From Rhodothermales bacterium (GTDB lineage Bacteria > Bacteroidota > Rhodothermia > Rhodothermales > Bin80): a DNA stretch of 41,097 bases. A program made the translations under genes and the position numbers. Positions 1-8,760 of this stretch are shown one piece after another (position 1 is the stretch's first letter; every line of letters begins with the position of its first letter). The notes below the pieces were generated by a model. The model saw only the letters and a program-made list of their open reading frames with translations. It made no database searches and was not told the origin of the DNA. Where the stretch lies: assembly GCA_022821875.1 (NCBI GenBank), contig JAJECV010000050.1, forward strand, positions 1 through 41,097, read 5' to 3'.

Positions 1-264
1 CTCTCTTAGCCATGGTGCGACCGCATCCTTGTGTACTTTATACCACTTGTAGAAATCAAACTGAGAGGTCTGAGATTGCCCGGTTTCCGCGTAATCGTCT
101 TTGGCTTTCGCCAGCGCCGCATTCCAGAGATACCGGTTGACACCCGCCAGTTCATTCAGGAGCCGGCAGGTCTTTTTGTCGCCTCGCAGACGAAAGCGGA
201 TCGTCACATGCTGCCGTGTCCTTGAACCAGCGGGGGACTTTGTCTTACAATCTTTAACGGGCAT
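1..264 (-). CDS. TnpB/OrfB-type IS200/IS605 element protein, N-terminal part (cut by window edge)
   Basis: Reading the minus strand from ATG at 264 gives 88 open codons that run off the left edge. The product has the N-terminal pattern of TnpB/OrfB proteins: a short beta-strand start (VTIRFRLRGDKKT), then LLNELAGVNRYLWNAALA, a tyrosine-rich spacer, and KWY...PWLRE. This matches the small N-terminal helical domain that precedes the RuvC core in IS605 OrfB proteins. TnpB proteins are RNA-guided nucleases carried by IS200/IS605-type elements. The nuclease core lies outside the window, so intactness cannot be judged. No TnpA gene lies between it and the gene at 516. An alternative start is GTG at 207. 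The family call rests on recognising the N-terminal pattern only. Confidence 0.7.
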   Translation of the reverse strand, partial: MPVKDCKTKSPAGSRTRQHVTIRFRLRGDKKTCRLLNELAGVNRYLWNAALAKAKDDYAETGQSQTSQFDFYKWYKVHKDAVAPWLRE

Positions 265-515
265 AGCATCAAGCGGATGATGTTGTGTAGACAATCAGGG
301 AGGCACTATCTTTCCCGATTGTATTCGTTTTATCCACCTGAATGGGAAAGGTTCCCCGCATTGTTACTTGTGGATATAATTCCCTTATTGTTCGTATTTT
401 GGGTTCCGGGGGCATGATTCGGGAACCGCCTGCCCGTCTAAGCCTATTATACGGTTAAGAGGGAACTTCAGACGGTTCCGATACCCATAAAGTTAATGAT
501 CAGCAGAATAACTCC

Positions 516-3500
516 ATGAGAAATGTCTCGAAGATAACTGCATTCATCGTTCTACAGGTTTTTCTGGGTGCCTTTCCCGTACTGGCACAGCAGTTTGGCC
601 GCAATAAGGTCCAGTATGATCAATTCGAGTTCCGGAGTTTTCAGACTCCTCACTTTGAATTCTACTATTATCCTGAAGAAAAGGAGGCGGTGGCCGATGC
701 AGCCCGCATGGGGGAACGGTGGTATCGCCGGCATTCCCGGACCTTTCTGCGTGATTTTCATGAACGGAAGCCAATCATTTTTTATGCCAACGATGCCGAT
801 TTTCAGCAGACCAATGTGATCGGGGGGTTTTTAGGCCAGGGCACAGGCGGGGTGACCGAAAGCCTGAAGGAGCGGGTGGTCATGCCGCTCACCGGGATCT
901 ACAAGGAAACGGATCATGTGCTTGGACATGAACTGGTGCACAGTTTCCAGTATGATATTGCGCTTTCGCGCGGAGACAGTTCCCGCTTTGCCCTTCAGAT
1001 TCTCCCGCTCTGGCTTGTGGAGGGAATGGCGGAATACCTGTCCGTAGGCAGGAAGGATGCCCATACAGCAATGTGGATGCGGGATGCGGCACTGCGTGAC
1101 GATTTGCCGACCATTGAGGATATGACCCGGACGAATAAATACTTCCCCTACCGTTACGGACAGGCGTATCTGGCATATATTGGCGGGAAATACGGCGATG
1201 CGGCCGTCACCAATCTTTTCAAACTGGGGGGGCGCGTCGGAGTGGATTCCGCATTTGTATATACGATCGGGATTACGGCGGATTCTCTTTCTGTGGAATG
1301 GGCACAGGCGATCAAAGAAGCCTATCTTCCTCTGATGGAATCACGGACCCACCCCGACAGTGCCGGAGTTGCAATCCTTACCGAAGAACGAAGCGGGGGG
1401 GCACTGAATCTGTCTCCCGCAATAAGCCCGGACGGGCAGTATATTGCGTACCTGAGTGAGCAGGATGTTTTTAACATCAACCTGTTTATTGCAGATGTAG
1501 CTACGGGGGAAACTATTCGCAAACTGCAGTCTACGAACACCAATCCCCATTTTGACAATATCCGCTTTATTAATTCTGCCGGCACCTGGTCGCCTGACGG
1601 GAGACAGTTTGCGTTTGTTACGTTCGTTCAGGGGGATAATGAAATTTCAATATGGAGTCTCACCAGCGGCGCAATTGAACGCCGCATCAGTGTAGACGGT
1701 GTAACTGCACTCAGTAATCCTGCGTGGTCTCCGGATGGCGGATCCATTGCATTTTCAGGAATCGATGGCGGGATCAGCGACCTGTACATATATGAAATTG
1801 AGAGTCAACAGGTACGCCAAATTACCAGTGACCGGTTTGCAGACCTGCAACCAGCGTGGTCCCCCGATGGCCAGACGATTGCCGTGGTTACGGACCGGGG
1901 AACGGACGGAACGGATTTTGAGACCCTGGAGTATGCCGATACGCGTTTTTCGCTGATTGATCTAGAGAGCGGTACACACCGTACGCTTCGCCCCTTCCTG
2001 CACGGGAAGCACATCAGCCCTCAGTTCTCACCCGATGGACAGAATTTGTATTTCGTGAGTGATCAGGATGGATTCTCGGATGTCTACCGGTACCATTTAC
2101 GGGAAGAGGCTTCCTATCGTGTGACAAATCTGAAGACAGGGGTCAGCGGGATCACCGCGCTCTCCCCCACGATGAGTGTGGCCTCCCAGAATGGACGGCT
2201 GGTTTACTCCGTGTATTATGACGGGGAATACTCGGTCTTTGGACTAGACGGAGAGGATGCAGCCGGGACGCTCGTTGAACAGAGTCTGCTATCCGAGGCC
2301 GATATTCTGCCTCCCCAGAGTGCAGCAGATGAAGGGCTGGTTGAGAATTACCTGGATGATCCCCTGACCGGGCTGCCGGAACCCAGTACGACGATTGAAG
2401 AAATCTATGACTCACGTCTGCGTCTGGACTATGTTGCTCCGCCCTCAATTGGCCTTTCCGTAGGGGGATATTACGGGGGTGGCGCGTCTGGAGGCGTTGG
2501 GTTTTATTTCAGCGATATGTTGGGAAATCGAAATCTGGCAGTGATTGCACAGGCAAACGGAACGTTCCGGGATGTGGGGGGGATGGCGCAGTACATGAAT
2601 CGCGGCCGGCGATTCAATTATGGCGGCATGGTTGCGCATATCCCGTATCTGTACGGTTACCCGCAACGAGGCTTTAATCAGTATGGCGAGTATGTTATCC
2701 AGGATTTGCGGCAGCGGCTTTATATAGATCAGGTTCGCGGGATTGGTTCGTATCCGTTCTCAACCACGCGTCGGCTGGAGATCTTCGGGGGGTTCACCCG
2801 ATATGGATTTGACATTCAGGCCTACACCTACACCTATACCGCGTTCGGAATTCAGAGGGATCGTCAGAATGCGCAGAAATGCAGCAGTTTGACGGAGCAG
2901 GAACGCCAGACTGTGTGGGCGTGTGAGCCGGACGGGTTTTATTACTTTGACGCAGGCATGGCTTATGTGGGGGACTTCAGCAATTTTGGCTTTACGTCAC
3001 CTTCGCAGGGAGGCCGCTACCGGCTTGAGGTCATACCTCGTTTTGGGACGGACAATTTTGTGAGCGTTTTAGGGGATTACCGGCGCTACTTCTTTTATCA
3101 GCCGGTCACGTTTGCGGTCCGGGGCATGTTCGCAGGGAATTTTGGAGGGGATCAGGATCAGATTTTTGCACGGGAAAGCCTCTATTATCCATACTATCGG
3201 GGCTTCGTTCGCGGATATAATTATAGTTCCTTTGATTTTGTAGATGAGTGTAAAGATGCCGCCTGCTCGGTATACACACGTCTCTACGGGACACGTGCTG
3301 CGCTGGCGAGTGCCGAAATCCGCCTTCCGTTCCTGGGAACGGAGGCATTGGGATTGGTCAATTTTCCCTACCTGCCCGTGGAACTGGTCGGTTTTGTGGA
3401 TGCAGGGATCGCCTGGAATGCGGGAGATGATCCGCTGAAGATGCTCAAGTTTGAGCGGGACTCGGTGGAGCGCATCCCGGTCGTCAGTGTCGGCCCATCG

Positions 3501-3611
3501 GCCCGGTTCAATCTCCTGGGCTACATCATCTTTGAGATCTACTACGCCTATCCATTCCAGCGGCCGGACAAGGGAGCACATTTTGGATTCCAGTTATTAC
3601 CTGGCTGGTAG
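516..3611 (+). CDS. Secreted gluzincin-like metallopeptidase with TolB-type propeller and C-terminal outer-membrane barrel
   Basis: A 1031-residue protein with a signal peptide (cleavage near VLAQ, residue 25). Residues 40-260 carry HELVH at 138-142 and a downstream glutamate in WLVEGMAEY near 169. This is the HExxH...E layout of peptidase MA-like gluzincins. Residues about 280-590 hold repeated WSPDG/FSPDG motifs typical of TolB/PD40 beta-propeller blades (SPDGQYIAYLS, WSPDGRQFAF, WSPDGGSIAF, FSPDGQNLYF). From about 640 to the end the sequence alternates aromatic and polar residues with Gly/Tyr-rich strands and ends in ...QLLPGW, as expected for a BamA/TamA-like barrel. Similar three-part proteins are known in Bacteroidota, but the substrate is not. 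It probably sits in the outer membrane with the peptidase and propeller on one face. Its stop shares one base with the pyrD GTG start, so the two genes are probably coupled. Confidence 0.85.
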   Translation: MRNVSKITAFIVLQVFLGAFPVLAQQFGRNKVQYDQFEFRSFQTPHFEFYYYPEEKEAVADAARMGERWYRRHSRTFLRDFHERKPIIFYANDADFQQTNVIGGFLGQGTGGVTESLKERVVMPLTGIYKETDHVLGHELVHSFQYDIALSRGDSSRFALQILPLWLVEGMAEYLSVGRKDAHTAMWMRDAALRDDLPTIEDMTRTNKYFPYRYGQAYLAYIGGKYGDAAVTNLFKLGGRVGVDSAFVYTIGITADSLSVEWAQAIKEAYLPLMESRTHPDSAGVAILTEERSGGALNLSPAISPDGQYIAYLSEQDVFNINLFIADVATGETIRKLQSTNTNPHFDNIRFINSAGTWSPDGRQFAFVTFVQGDNEISIWSLTSGAIERRISVDGVTALSNPAWSPDGGSIAFSGIDGGISDLYIYEIESQQVRQITSDRFADLQPAWSPDGQTIAVVTDRGTDGTDFETLEYADTRFSLIDLESGTHRTLRPFLHGKHISPQFSPDGQNLYFVSDQDGFSDVYRYHLREEASYRVTNLKTGVSGITALSPTMSVASQNGRLVYSVYYDGEYSVFGLDGEDAAGTLVEQSLLSEADILPPQSAADEGLVENYLDDPLTGLPEPSTTIEEIYDSRLRLDYVAPPSIGLSVGGYYGGGASGGVGFYFSDMLGNRNLAVIAQANGTFRDVGGMAQYMNRGRRFNYGGMVAHIPYLYGYPQRGFNQYGEYVIQDLRQRLYIDQVRGIGSYPFSTTRRLEIFGGFTRYGFDIQAYTYTYTAFGIQRDRQNAQKCSSLTEQERQTVWACEPDGFYYFDAGMAYVGDFSNFGFTSPSQGGRYRLEVIPRFGTDNFVSVLGDYRRYFFYQPVTFAVRGMFAGNFGGDQDQIFARESLYYPYYRGFVRGYNYSSFDFVDECKDAACSVYTRLYGTRAALASAEIRLPFLGTEALGLVNFPYLPVELVGFVDAGIAWNAGDDPLKMLKFERDSVERIPVVSVGPSARFNLLGYIIFEIYYAYPFQRPDKGAHFGFQLLPGW

Positions 3612-4744
3612 TGAAAATGGACTCCATTCTGATGCGCAGGCTTTTCGGGCTGGGGCCTGAATTTGCACACCGGCTGGGGTTCAGCGCTGCGTGGCTTGCG
3701 GACCGGCTCATACCTGCGTATCTGGAGAAGACCTATGGATTTGAGGATCCGATCCTGCATCAGGAGATCTGGGGGCTGGAGTTTCCGAACCCGATTGGTC
3801 TGGCAGCAGGCTGCGATAAGAACGCCCTGCTGGTTCCGTTCTGGGAACGGCTGGGGTTTGGGCATATAGAGGTCGGTTCGGTTACGGTAAACCGTTCTGC
3901 CGGAAATGCACGGCCGCGGTTATTTCGCCTGCAGGAAGATCGTGCAATCATTAACCGATTAGGGCTTCCCAGTAAGGGTTCAAATCTGGTCGCCCGGCGT
4001 TTATCCCGCACATCTGCCGTGAACATGCCAATTGGTATAAGCATTGCCAGAGTCGATGGGAGTGCATCCGCCATCAAAGATTACTGTCAGTGCATGATGC
4101 GGCTTTTACCGTATGCAGATTACCTGACCATTAATATCTCGTGCCCCAATACGGTGGATGGAAAGAATTTTGAAGCACCGGAACACCTTGACTCGTTGCT
4201 GGATGCTCTGATTGATCAGATAAGCGGCCGCGTCCCCGTACTGATGAAGCTCGCCCCACCGGACACACCGAAAGTCGTCTACGACAGCCAGACAGACGCA
4301 ATTCTGGAGACGGCAGTCCGACATGGCGTGAATGGGTTTGTGGTAACCAATACAGCCAAGGATCGGCTCGGGCTCGTCACCGATAAGGAATCACTGCAGG
4401 AGATCGGCGATGGCGGGCTGAGCGGCCCGCCCATTTATCCTCGATCGGTTCAGATGGTCAGATATGTTCGCTCATGCGTTGGACCGGATTATCCGATTAT
4501 CGGAGTCGGAGGGATTTCTTCAGCGGAGGATGCCTATCAGATGATCCGCGCAGGCGCCAGCCTTTTGCAAATTTATACTGCACTGGTCTATGAGGGTCCG
4601 AAACTGGTTCAGCACATTAAGCGGGGGCTGGTTCAGCGCCTGAAGTCCAGCGGCTATGCATCCATTGAATCCGTGATCGGTACGGCACCGGGGATTGGCG
4701 AATATGCGAATCTTACCGGGCTCTCCTTCAGTCCTGGTGTTTGA
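3611..4744 (+). CDS. pyrD: Dihydroorotate dehydrogenase, class-2-like (quinone-dependent)
   Basis: FMN enzyme that oxidises dihydroorotate to orotate in pyrimidine synthesis. The 377-residue length, the N-terminal amphipathic helices (residues 1-40) and the motifs NPIGLAAGCDKN, GHIEVGSVT, PRLFRL, INRLGLPSKG and GVGGISSAEDAYQMIRAGAS fit the membrane-associated class 2 family. Against this, the catalytic-base loop reads NISCPNT. Class 2 enzymes normally have Ser here (NISSPNT), and Cys is the class 1 residue, so the electron acceptor should not be assumed. GTG at 3611 overlaps the preceding TAG by one base. ATG at 3617, two codons in, is an equally possible start. It ends close to the phosphopantetheinyl transferase gene. 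Confidence 0.93.
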   Translation: MKMDSILMRRLFGLGPEFAHRLGFSAAWLADRLIPAYLEKTYGFEDPILHQEIWGLEFPNPIGLAAGCDKNALLVPFWERLGFGHIEVGSVTVNRSAGNARPRLFRLQEDRAIINRLGLPSKGSNLVARRLSRTSAVNMPIGISIARVDGSASAIKDYCQCMMRLLPYADYLTINISCPNTVDGKNFEAPEHLDSLLDALIDQISGRVPVLMKLAPPDTPKVVYDSQTDAILETAVRHGVNGFVVTNTAKDRLGLVTDKESLQEIGDGGLSGPPIYPRSVQMVRYVRSCVGPDYPIIGVGGISSAEDAYQMIRAGASLLQIYTALVYEGPKLVQHIKRGLVQRLKSSGYASIESVIGTAPGIGEYANLTGLSFSPGV

Positions 4745-4785
4745 GATGTACGGTTGCATTTACGTTTCAATTCAGGGAGGAGAAT

Positions 4786-5568
4786 TTGCAGTGCAGAAGC
4801 GTTCTCTCTCCATATCCTTCTGTCATGCCGTCTGATCTGATTCCATCATGGATCCGGCCTGTTTCCCGAACTGGCGAGGTGAGTGTGATCCACATTAGCC
4901 TAGCCCCTGATCCGGATCGTGAGCAGTATGCCGTCAGTTGGCTTGATGCGGAAGAGTTGCGGCGCTGGCAGCGTTACAAAGTTGATCGTGCGCGAAGAGA
5001 GTTTGCACTTTGCCGGGCTACGCTGCGCTACTTGCTCTGCCAGCAGCTAGGATGTAAGAATGCTGACTTAGCAATCGTCGCTGCCTCCGATCACGGGAAA
5101 CCGTATGCCGTATTATGCGGAAGGACGGTCTCCGCCAAATTCAACGTGAGCCACAGCGATCCGCACGGATTGATCACGATTGCGGAGGGAGTTCGTGTAG
5201 GGATAGATGTGGAGGCGGGTTTACGCAAGCGAGACTTTGACGGGATTGCCGAGATGGTTTTTGGCCCGAATGAGCGGGCAGAGATCCGATCCGCGTGCGG
5301 TGTAAAGAAGGCGAGCCTGTTTTTTAGATACTGGACGCTGAAGGAGGCACTGCTCAAAGCAGCCGGGACCGGATTGTCCGCCGACCTGACCAGGATGGAA
5401 CTCCCCTGGAGCGTCCGGCACGGGGCTTCAACGGGAGTCTTTCAATCGCCCGACGATCCAATGATCCGCTGGCAGCTTCAGGATTTGAGCACCCGGCAGT
5501 ACACCGCAGCGATTGCAACCGAAATCGTCCATCCGGCCTCCTCCCATACTTCGCCTCCTGCATGCTGA
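4786..5568 (+). CDS. 4'-phosphopantetheinyl transferase (Sfp/AcpT superfamily)
   Basis: Transfers the 4'-phosphopantetheine arm from CoA to a serine of acyl- or peptidyl-carrier proteins. The two signatures of the superfamily are present: VGIDVE (Mg-binding acidic residues) and the later FRYWTLKEALLKAAGTGLS (WxxKEAxxK). The frame is open from TTG at 4741, which overlaps the pyrD stop. I chose TTG at 4786 because AGGGAGG at 4774-4780 lies five bases upstream. ATG at 4825 is another option. About 260 residues is typical of two-lobed Sfp-type enzymes. No polyketide or peptide synthetase is nearby, so it may serve the fatty-acid ACP, a distant cluster, or both. Confidence 0.88.
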   Translation: MQCRSVLSPYPSVMPSDLIPSWIRPVSRTGEVSVIHISLAPDPDREQYAVSWLDAEELRRWQRYKVDRARREFALCRATLRYLLCQQLGCKNADLAIVAASDHGKPYAVLCGRTVSAKFNVSHSDPHGLITIAEGVRVGIDVEAGLRKRDFDGIAEMVFGPNERAEIRSACGVKKASLFFRYWTLKEALLKAAGTGLSADLTRMELPWSVRHGASTGVFQSPDDPMIRWQLQDLSTRQYTAAIATEIVHPASSHTSPPAC

Positions 5569-5695
5569 ACAGCCAGCGTGCAGGAAGAAACAGGTGCTTC
5601 CATACGAATAATGTCTAGTGTCAACTGAATATCCGTGGAAATTCACCCCGGTTTCGGAGCCCAGGCCAAAGATCATCCTATTTCACTATATTTCC

Positions 5696-5722
5696 AAGGT
5701 GCTTGCACAGTAAGCACCTTTT
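5696..5722 (+). terminator. Rho-independent terminator candidate after the phosphopantetheinyl transferase
   Basis: A perfect 9-bp stem (AAGGTGCTT at 5696-5704, AAGCACCTT at 5712-5720) with a 7-base loop is followed by T residues on the plus strand. It sits 128 bases after the transferase stop and about 150 before the FkbM gene, so it would separate two plus-strand transcripts. I recognise no gene in the surrounding 5569-5871 interval. Confidence 0.65.
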
Positions 5723-5871
5723 ATGCGTTCGGCACAAAATGCCTCCAAATGCACATGGACAAACTTCCCGGTAAGTATTATCCGCTGTCCCTATACAAAT
5801 GACCAGATTGCCAAAGGAATGCAGCAAGCACGACTGACGGAGCCAACTGTCGCCCATCACATTTTTGTTTG

Positions 5872-6600
5872 ATGAGAATCAGGACTTTCTTGAAGCAACA
5901 GCTTCGCAGGGTTGGTTTGGAGGTGAATCGTTTCAATGCGGCGGGTTCGTTCACTGCACGGAGGCAGCGGATGCTGGAACGCGCAGGTGTAGATCTCGTC
6001 CTTGATGCCGGGGCTAGCGATGGCGGGTTTGCATCTGAACTGAGAGATGCCGGTTATCAGGGGCGGATCGTTTCATTTGAGCCGCTGGAGAAACCTTTTC
6101 AATCCCTGTTACGCAAAGCAAGAAAGGACGACAATTGGGATGTTTTTCAATATGCATTGGGAAGTGCACCGGAACAGGCCGAGATGAATATCGCCAAGGA
6201 CGATAAATGCAGTTCCCTCTTATCCCCGCTGGAGCGACAGACTAGAGTATATTCGGGAGCACGGAGGGCATCATCGACCACGGTTCAAGTGCAGCGGTTA
6301 AGTGACCTGTACGGTGTTCAGTTTCAACCTGGCGCGAATCCCTTCTTGAAAATTGATACCCAGGGTTATGAGGGGCATGTGATTGACGGGGCCCGAAATG
6401 TACTGGACAAGATGGTCGGAATACAGATAGAACTGTCACTGATACCACTTTTTGAAGGAGGCCGGAACTATACCAGACTCCTGCAGGAACTGGAACACCG
6501 AAAATTTCAAGCTGTACTGCTGGAGCCCGTGTTCGTCGATCCGGAAACCGAACAAACTCTACAGATCGATGCCGTCTTCTTCCGTCGGAAACTGCAATAA
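5872..6600 (+). CDS. FkbM family methyltransferase
   Basis: A 242-residue SAM-dependent methyltransferase. The SAM-binding loop is VLDAGASDGGFASELRDAG (near residue 40), followed by the acidic strand end IVSFEPLEKPF. The later FLKIDTQGYEGHVIDGA and IQIELSLIPLF are the second conserved FkbM block. Family members O-methylate sugars, polyketides or other small molecules, often in surface-polysaccharide or natural-product clusters. The substrate cannot be told here. ATG at 5872 is preferred over the adjacent TTG at 5869. It stands alone, converging with phoH. Confidence 0.88.
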   Translation: MRIRTFLKQQLRRVGLEVNRFNAAGSFTARRQRMLERAGVDLVLDAGASDGGFASELRDAGYQGRIVSFEPLEKPFQSLLRKARKDDNWDVFQYALGSAPEQAEMNIAKDDKCSSLLSPLERQTRVYSGARRASSTTVQVQRLSDLYGVQFQPGANPFLKIDTQGYEGHVIDGARNVLDKMVGIQIELSLIPLFEGGRNYTRLLQELEHRKFQAVLLEPVFVDPETEQTLQIDAVFFRRKLQ

Positions 6601-6850
6601 TGAGCGGACGTTTGAATATTTAAGGTCCAGACCTTCGCCCCCTGTCGCTAGACACCCCCACATGGAGATGTCCTGCAAGTGATCACCGAGGATACGGTAT
6701 CTGCTATTTCGGGGGTTGGGCAGTTTTTACTCACTGCCCGCAGGCACAGAACATTGCAAGGGGAACCCTGCTCTTTACCAATATAGGTCCCTCAAGATTG
6801 GGGCGTTCAATTCTGGTCAATACCCTACCGTGACCACGACTGAGATGCTG

Positions 6851-7816
6851 TCAATCCCCGTTCCTCTGGTAGGCGTTAATGATCTCCTTAACGAGCCGGT
6901 GACGTACAACATCAATCTCACTGAAGTATACAAAACTGATGCCTCTGATCTTTTGGAGAATAGATTCTGCTTCCACGAGACCGCTTTGCTTTGGATTCTG
7001 AAGGTCAACCTGGGTGAGATCCCCCGTCACAATGGCACGGCTATTGATTCCGAGACGCGTCAGAAACATCTTCATCTGGATAGCCGTCGCATTTTGTGCT
7101 TCGTCCAGAATGACGAAGGAAGAATTCAATGTGCGTCCGCGCATAAAGGCCAGAGGCACGATTTCTATAACATGGTCGGCCATGTGTGCGGAGAGCTTTT
7201 CAGCGGGTAGAAACTCCTCCAGAGCATCGTAGAGCGGGCGCAGGTAAGGATCAATCTTGTCCCGGAAATCCCCCGGCAGAAACCCTAAACGCTCTCCCGC
7301 CTCCACCGCAGGGCGGCAGAGTACAATCCGCTTTACCTGCCGCGCTTTCAGGGCGGCGACGGCCAGCGCAACGGCCATATACGTTTTCCCGGTACCCGCA
7401 GGGCCAATGGCAAACACAACATCATTCTGGCGGGTCGCTTCAAGCAGTTGGGCCTGTCCAGGGGTTTTGGTCCTGATCATGCCCCCGGAAGGGGTGTATA
7501 ACACGACATCACCAATCCCCTTACTGGATGGCCTTGGATCTGAAGTTGCCATGGCAAGGATGGTATCAAGATCTCCAGAAGTCACAGATCCGTTCCGGCC
7601 GGCAACCGATGCAAGTTCTCGGAAGGCATGCGCAATCGAATCAAGCAAGCCGCTTGGGCCACGGAGATGGATCTGATTTCCCCGTGCAATGATGCGGATA
7701 TTCGGAAAGGCAGACTCAATTCGTTTCAGATGCACGTCATGCGTGCCGAACAGTAGAAGAGGATCCGCCTGATCAAGCGTGAGAGTAGTTTCTGCCAATG
7801 GTTTATTTGGTTCCAA
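6851..7816 (-). CDS. phoH: PhoH-like P-loop ATPase
   Basis: A 321-residue cytoplasmic ATPase with an N-terminal KH-like region (residues 20-80), Walker A GPAGTGKT and Walker B FVILDEAQN. It also has the conserved PhoH blocks RPAVEAGERLGFLPGD and TGDLTQVDLQ. PhoH/YbeZ proteins are linked to RNA metabolism and ribosome maturation, often next to ybeY, which is absent from this window. The start is TTG at 7816 and no ATG lies upstream in frame before a long non-conserved stretch. It is divergent from dapF with only 36 bases between the starts, so promoters must overlap. The C-terminus is short, as in the PhoH-like rather than the PhoH2 type. Confidence 0.93.
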   Translation of the reverse strand: MEPNKPLAETTLTLDQADPLLLFGTHDVHLKRIESAFPNIRIIARGNQIHLRGPSGLLDSIAHAFRELASVAGRNGSVTSGDLDTILAMATSDPRPSSKGIGDVVLYTPSGGMIRTKTPGQAQLLEATRQNDVVFAIGPAGTGKTYMAVALAVAALKARQVKRIVLCRPAVEAGERLGFLPGDFRDKIDPYLRPLYDALEEFLPAEKLSAHMADHVIEIVPLAFMRGRTLNSSFVILDEAQNATAIQMKMFLTRLGINSRAIVTGDLTQVDLQNPKQSGLVEAESILQKIRGISFVYFSEIDVVRHRLVKEIINAYQRNGD

Positions 7817-7852
7817 ATCAAAACTCGGGGGTTCAACCGAGTAGAATGATAA

Positions 7853-8695
7853 ATGTGTCCGATGAAACGTCCGTTAATCGCTGAATTTACGAAAATGAAT
7901 GGTGCCGGGAACGATTTTATCGTGTTCGATAACCGGTTTTATGCGTTTTCAGTTGCCGAACTCTCACGGATTGCCCAACAGGTATGCCCGAGACGGACCG
8001 GAATTGGAGCAGATGGCATACTGGCATTGGCAGAGCATGCCGATGCCGATTATCGGATGATTTACATGAATGCAGACGGCAGCGAAGGCACCATGTGCGG
8101 CAATGGTGCCCGCTGCCTTGCCAGATTTGCATTTGAACGCGGGATCCGTCAAACCACGGCGCACATGCAGACGGCCTCAGGCATCTGTGAAGTTCATGTC
8201 TGTGCAGACCCCCCTGTACGGATCTACATGGATGCACCGAAAAATTACAATGGCATCATCAAACTGGATCAGCCGATCCCAGGTGTAATTAGTTCAGTAC
8301 ACTATCTATGGCCTGGAACCGAACATATCGTATGTTTCACATCGGATATCGATCCGCTGCCGGTGGCGGAATGGGGAGCCCGGCTCCGGCATGATCCCAT
8401 GCTTCAACCAGAGGGGGCAAATATCAACTTTGCAATGCTGGACACTGATTCATCCGGCACAGGCATCCGTGTTCGGACCTATGAAAAAGGAGTTGAAACA
8501 GAAACCCTCGCATGCGGGACCGGTGCGATTGCAAGCGTGGTCGCTGCGCAGGAATCCAACCTCATTTCCTCCGATACCTGTGATGTCAAGATGCCAGGGG
8601 GAATCCTGACCGTCGGTCTGGAAACCGACCGCGTATATCTGGAGGGACCCGCTGACTTCGTCTATCGCGGTTCGATTGAACTGGACATTCTCTAA
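7853..8695 (+). CDS. dapF: Diaminopimelate epimerase
   Basis: Interconverts LL- and meso-diaminopimelate for lysine and peptidoglycan synthesis. Both catalytic cysteines are present: Cys82 in SEGTMCGNGARC and Cys221 in ETLACGTGA. The N-terminal TKMNGAGNDF and the 280-residue length are typical. Starts are possible at ATG 7853 or ATG 7862, the second placing the protein at MKRPLIAEF. It leads a plus-strand run with the TPR lipoprotein and the PLP enzyme. A run of nine A residues follows its stop codon. Confidence 0.96.
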   Translation: MCPMKRPLIAEFTKMNGAGNDFIVFDNRFYAFSVAELSRIAQQVCPRRTGIGADGILALAEHADADYRMIYMNADGSEGTMCGNGARCLARFAFERGIRQTTAHMQTASGICEVHVCADPPVRIYMDAPKNYNGIIKLDQPIPGVISSVHYLWPGTEHIVCFTSDIDPLPVAEWGARLRHDPMLQPEGANINFAMLDTDSSGTGIRVRTYEKGVETETLACGTGAIASVVAAQESNLISSDTCDVKMPGGILTVGLETDRVYLEGPADFVYRGSIELDIL

Positions 8696-8760
8696 AAAAA
8701 AAGAAACTACCTTTGACCTGCCTGCGTAATGGCAATACCGCAGAATAAAATTTTTACCCC

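Noticed and set aside
291-322. Imperfect inverted repeat near the TnpB-type gene
   Set aside because: It has a one-base bulge and a 13-base gap; it cannot be assigned as an element end without the other end of the element.
5678-5860. Minus-strand 60-codon frame between the transferase and FkbM genes
   Set aside because: It overlaps the terminator hairpin and is not protein-like in composition.
6716-7210. Plus-strand open frame of 164 codons
   Set aside because: It lies antisense to phoH for most of its length and has no motif; phoH is certain.
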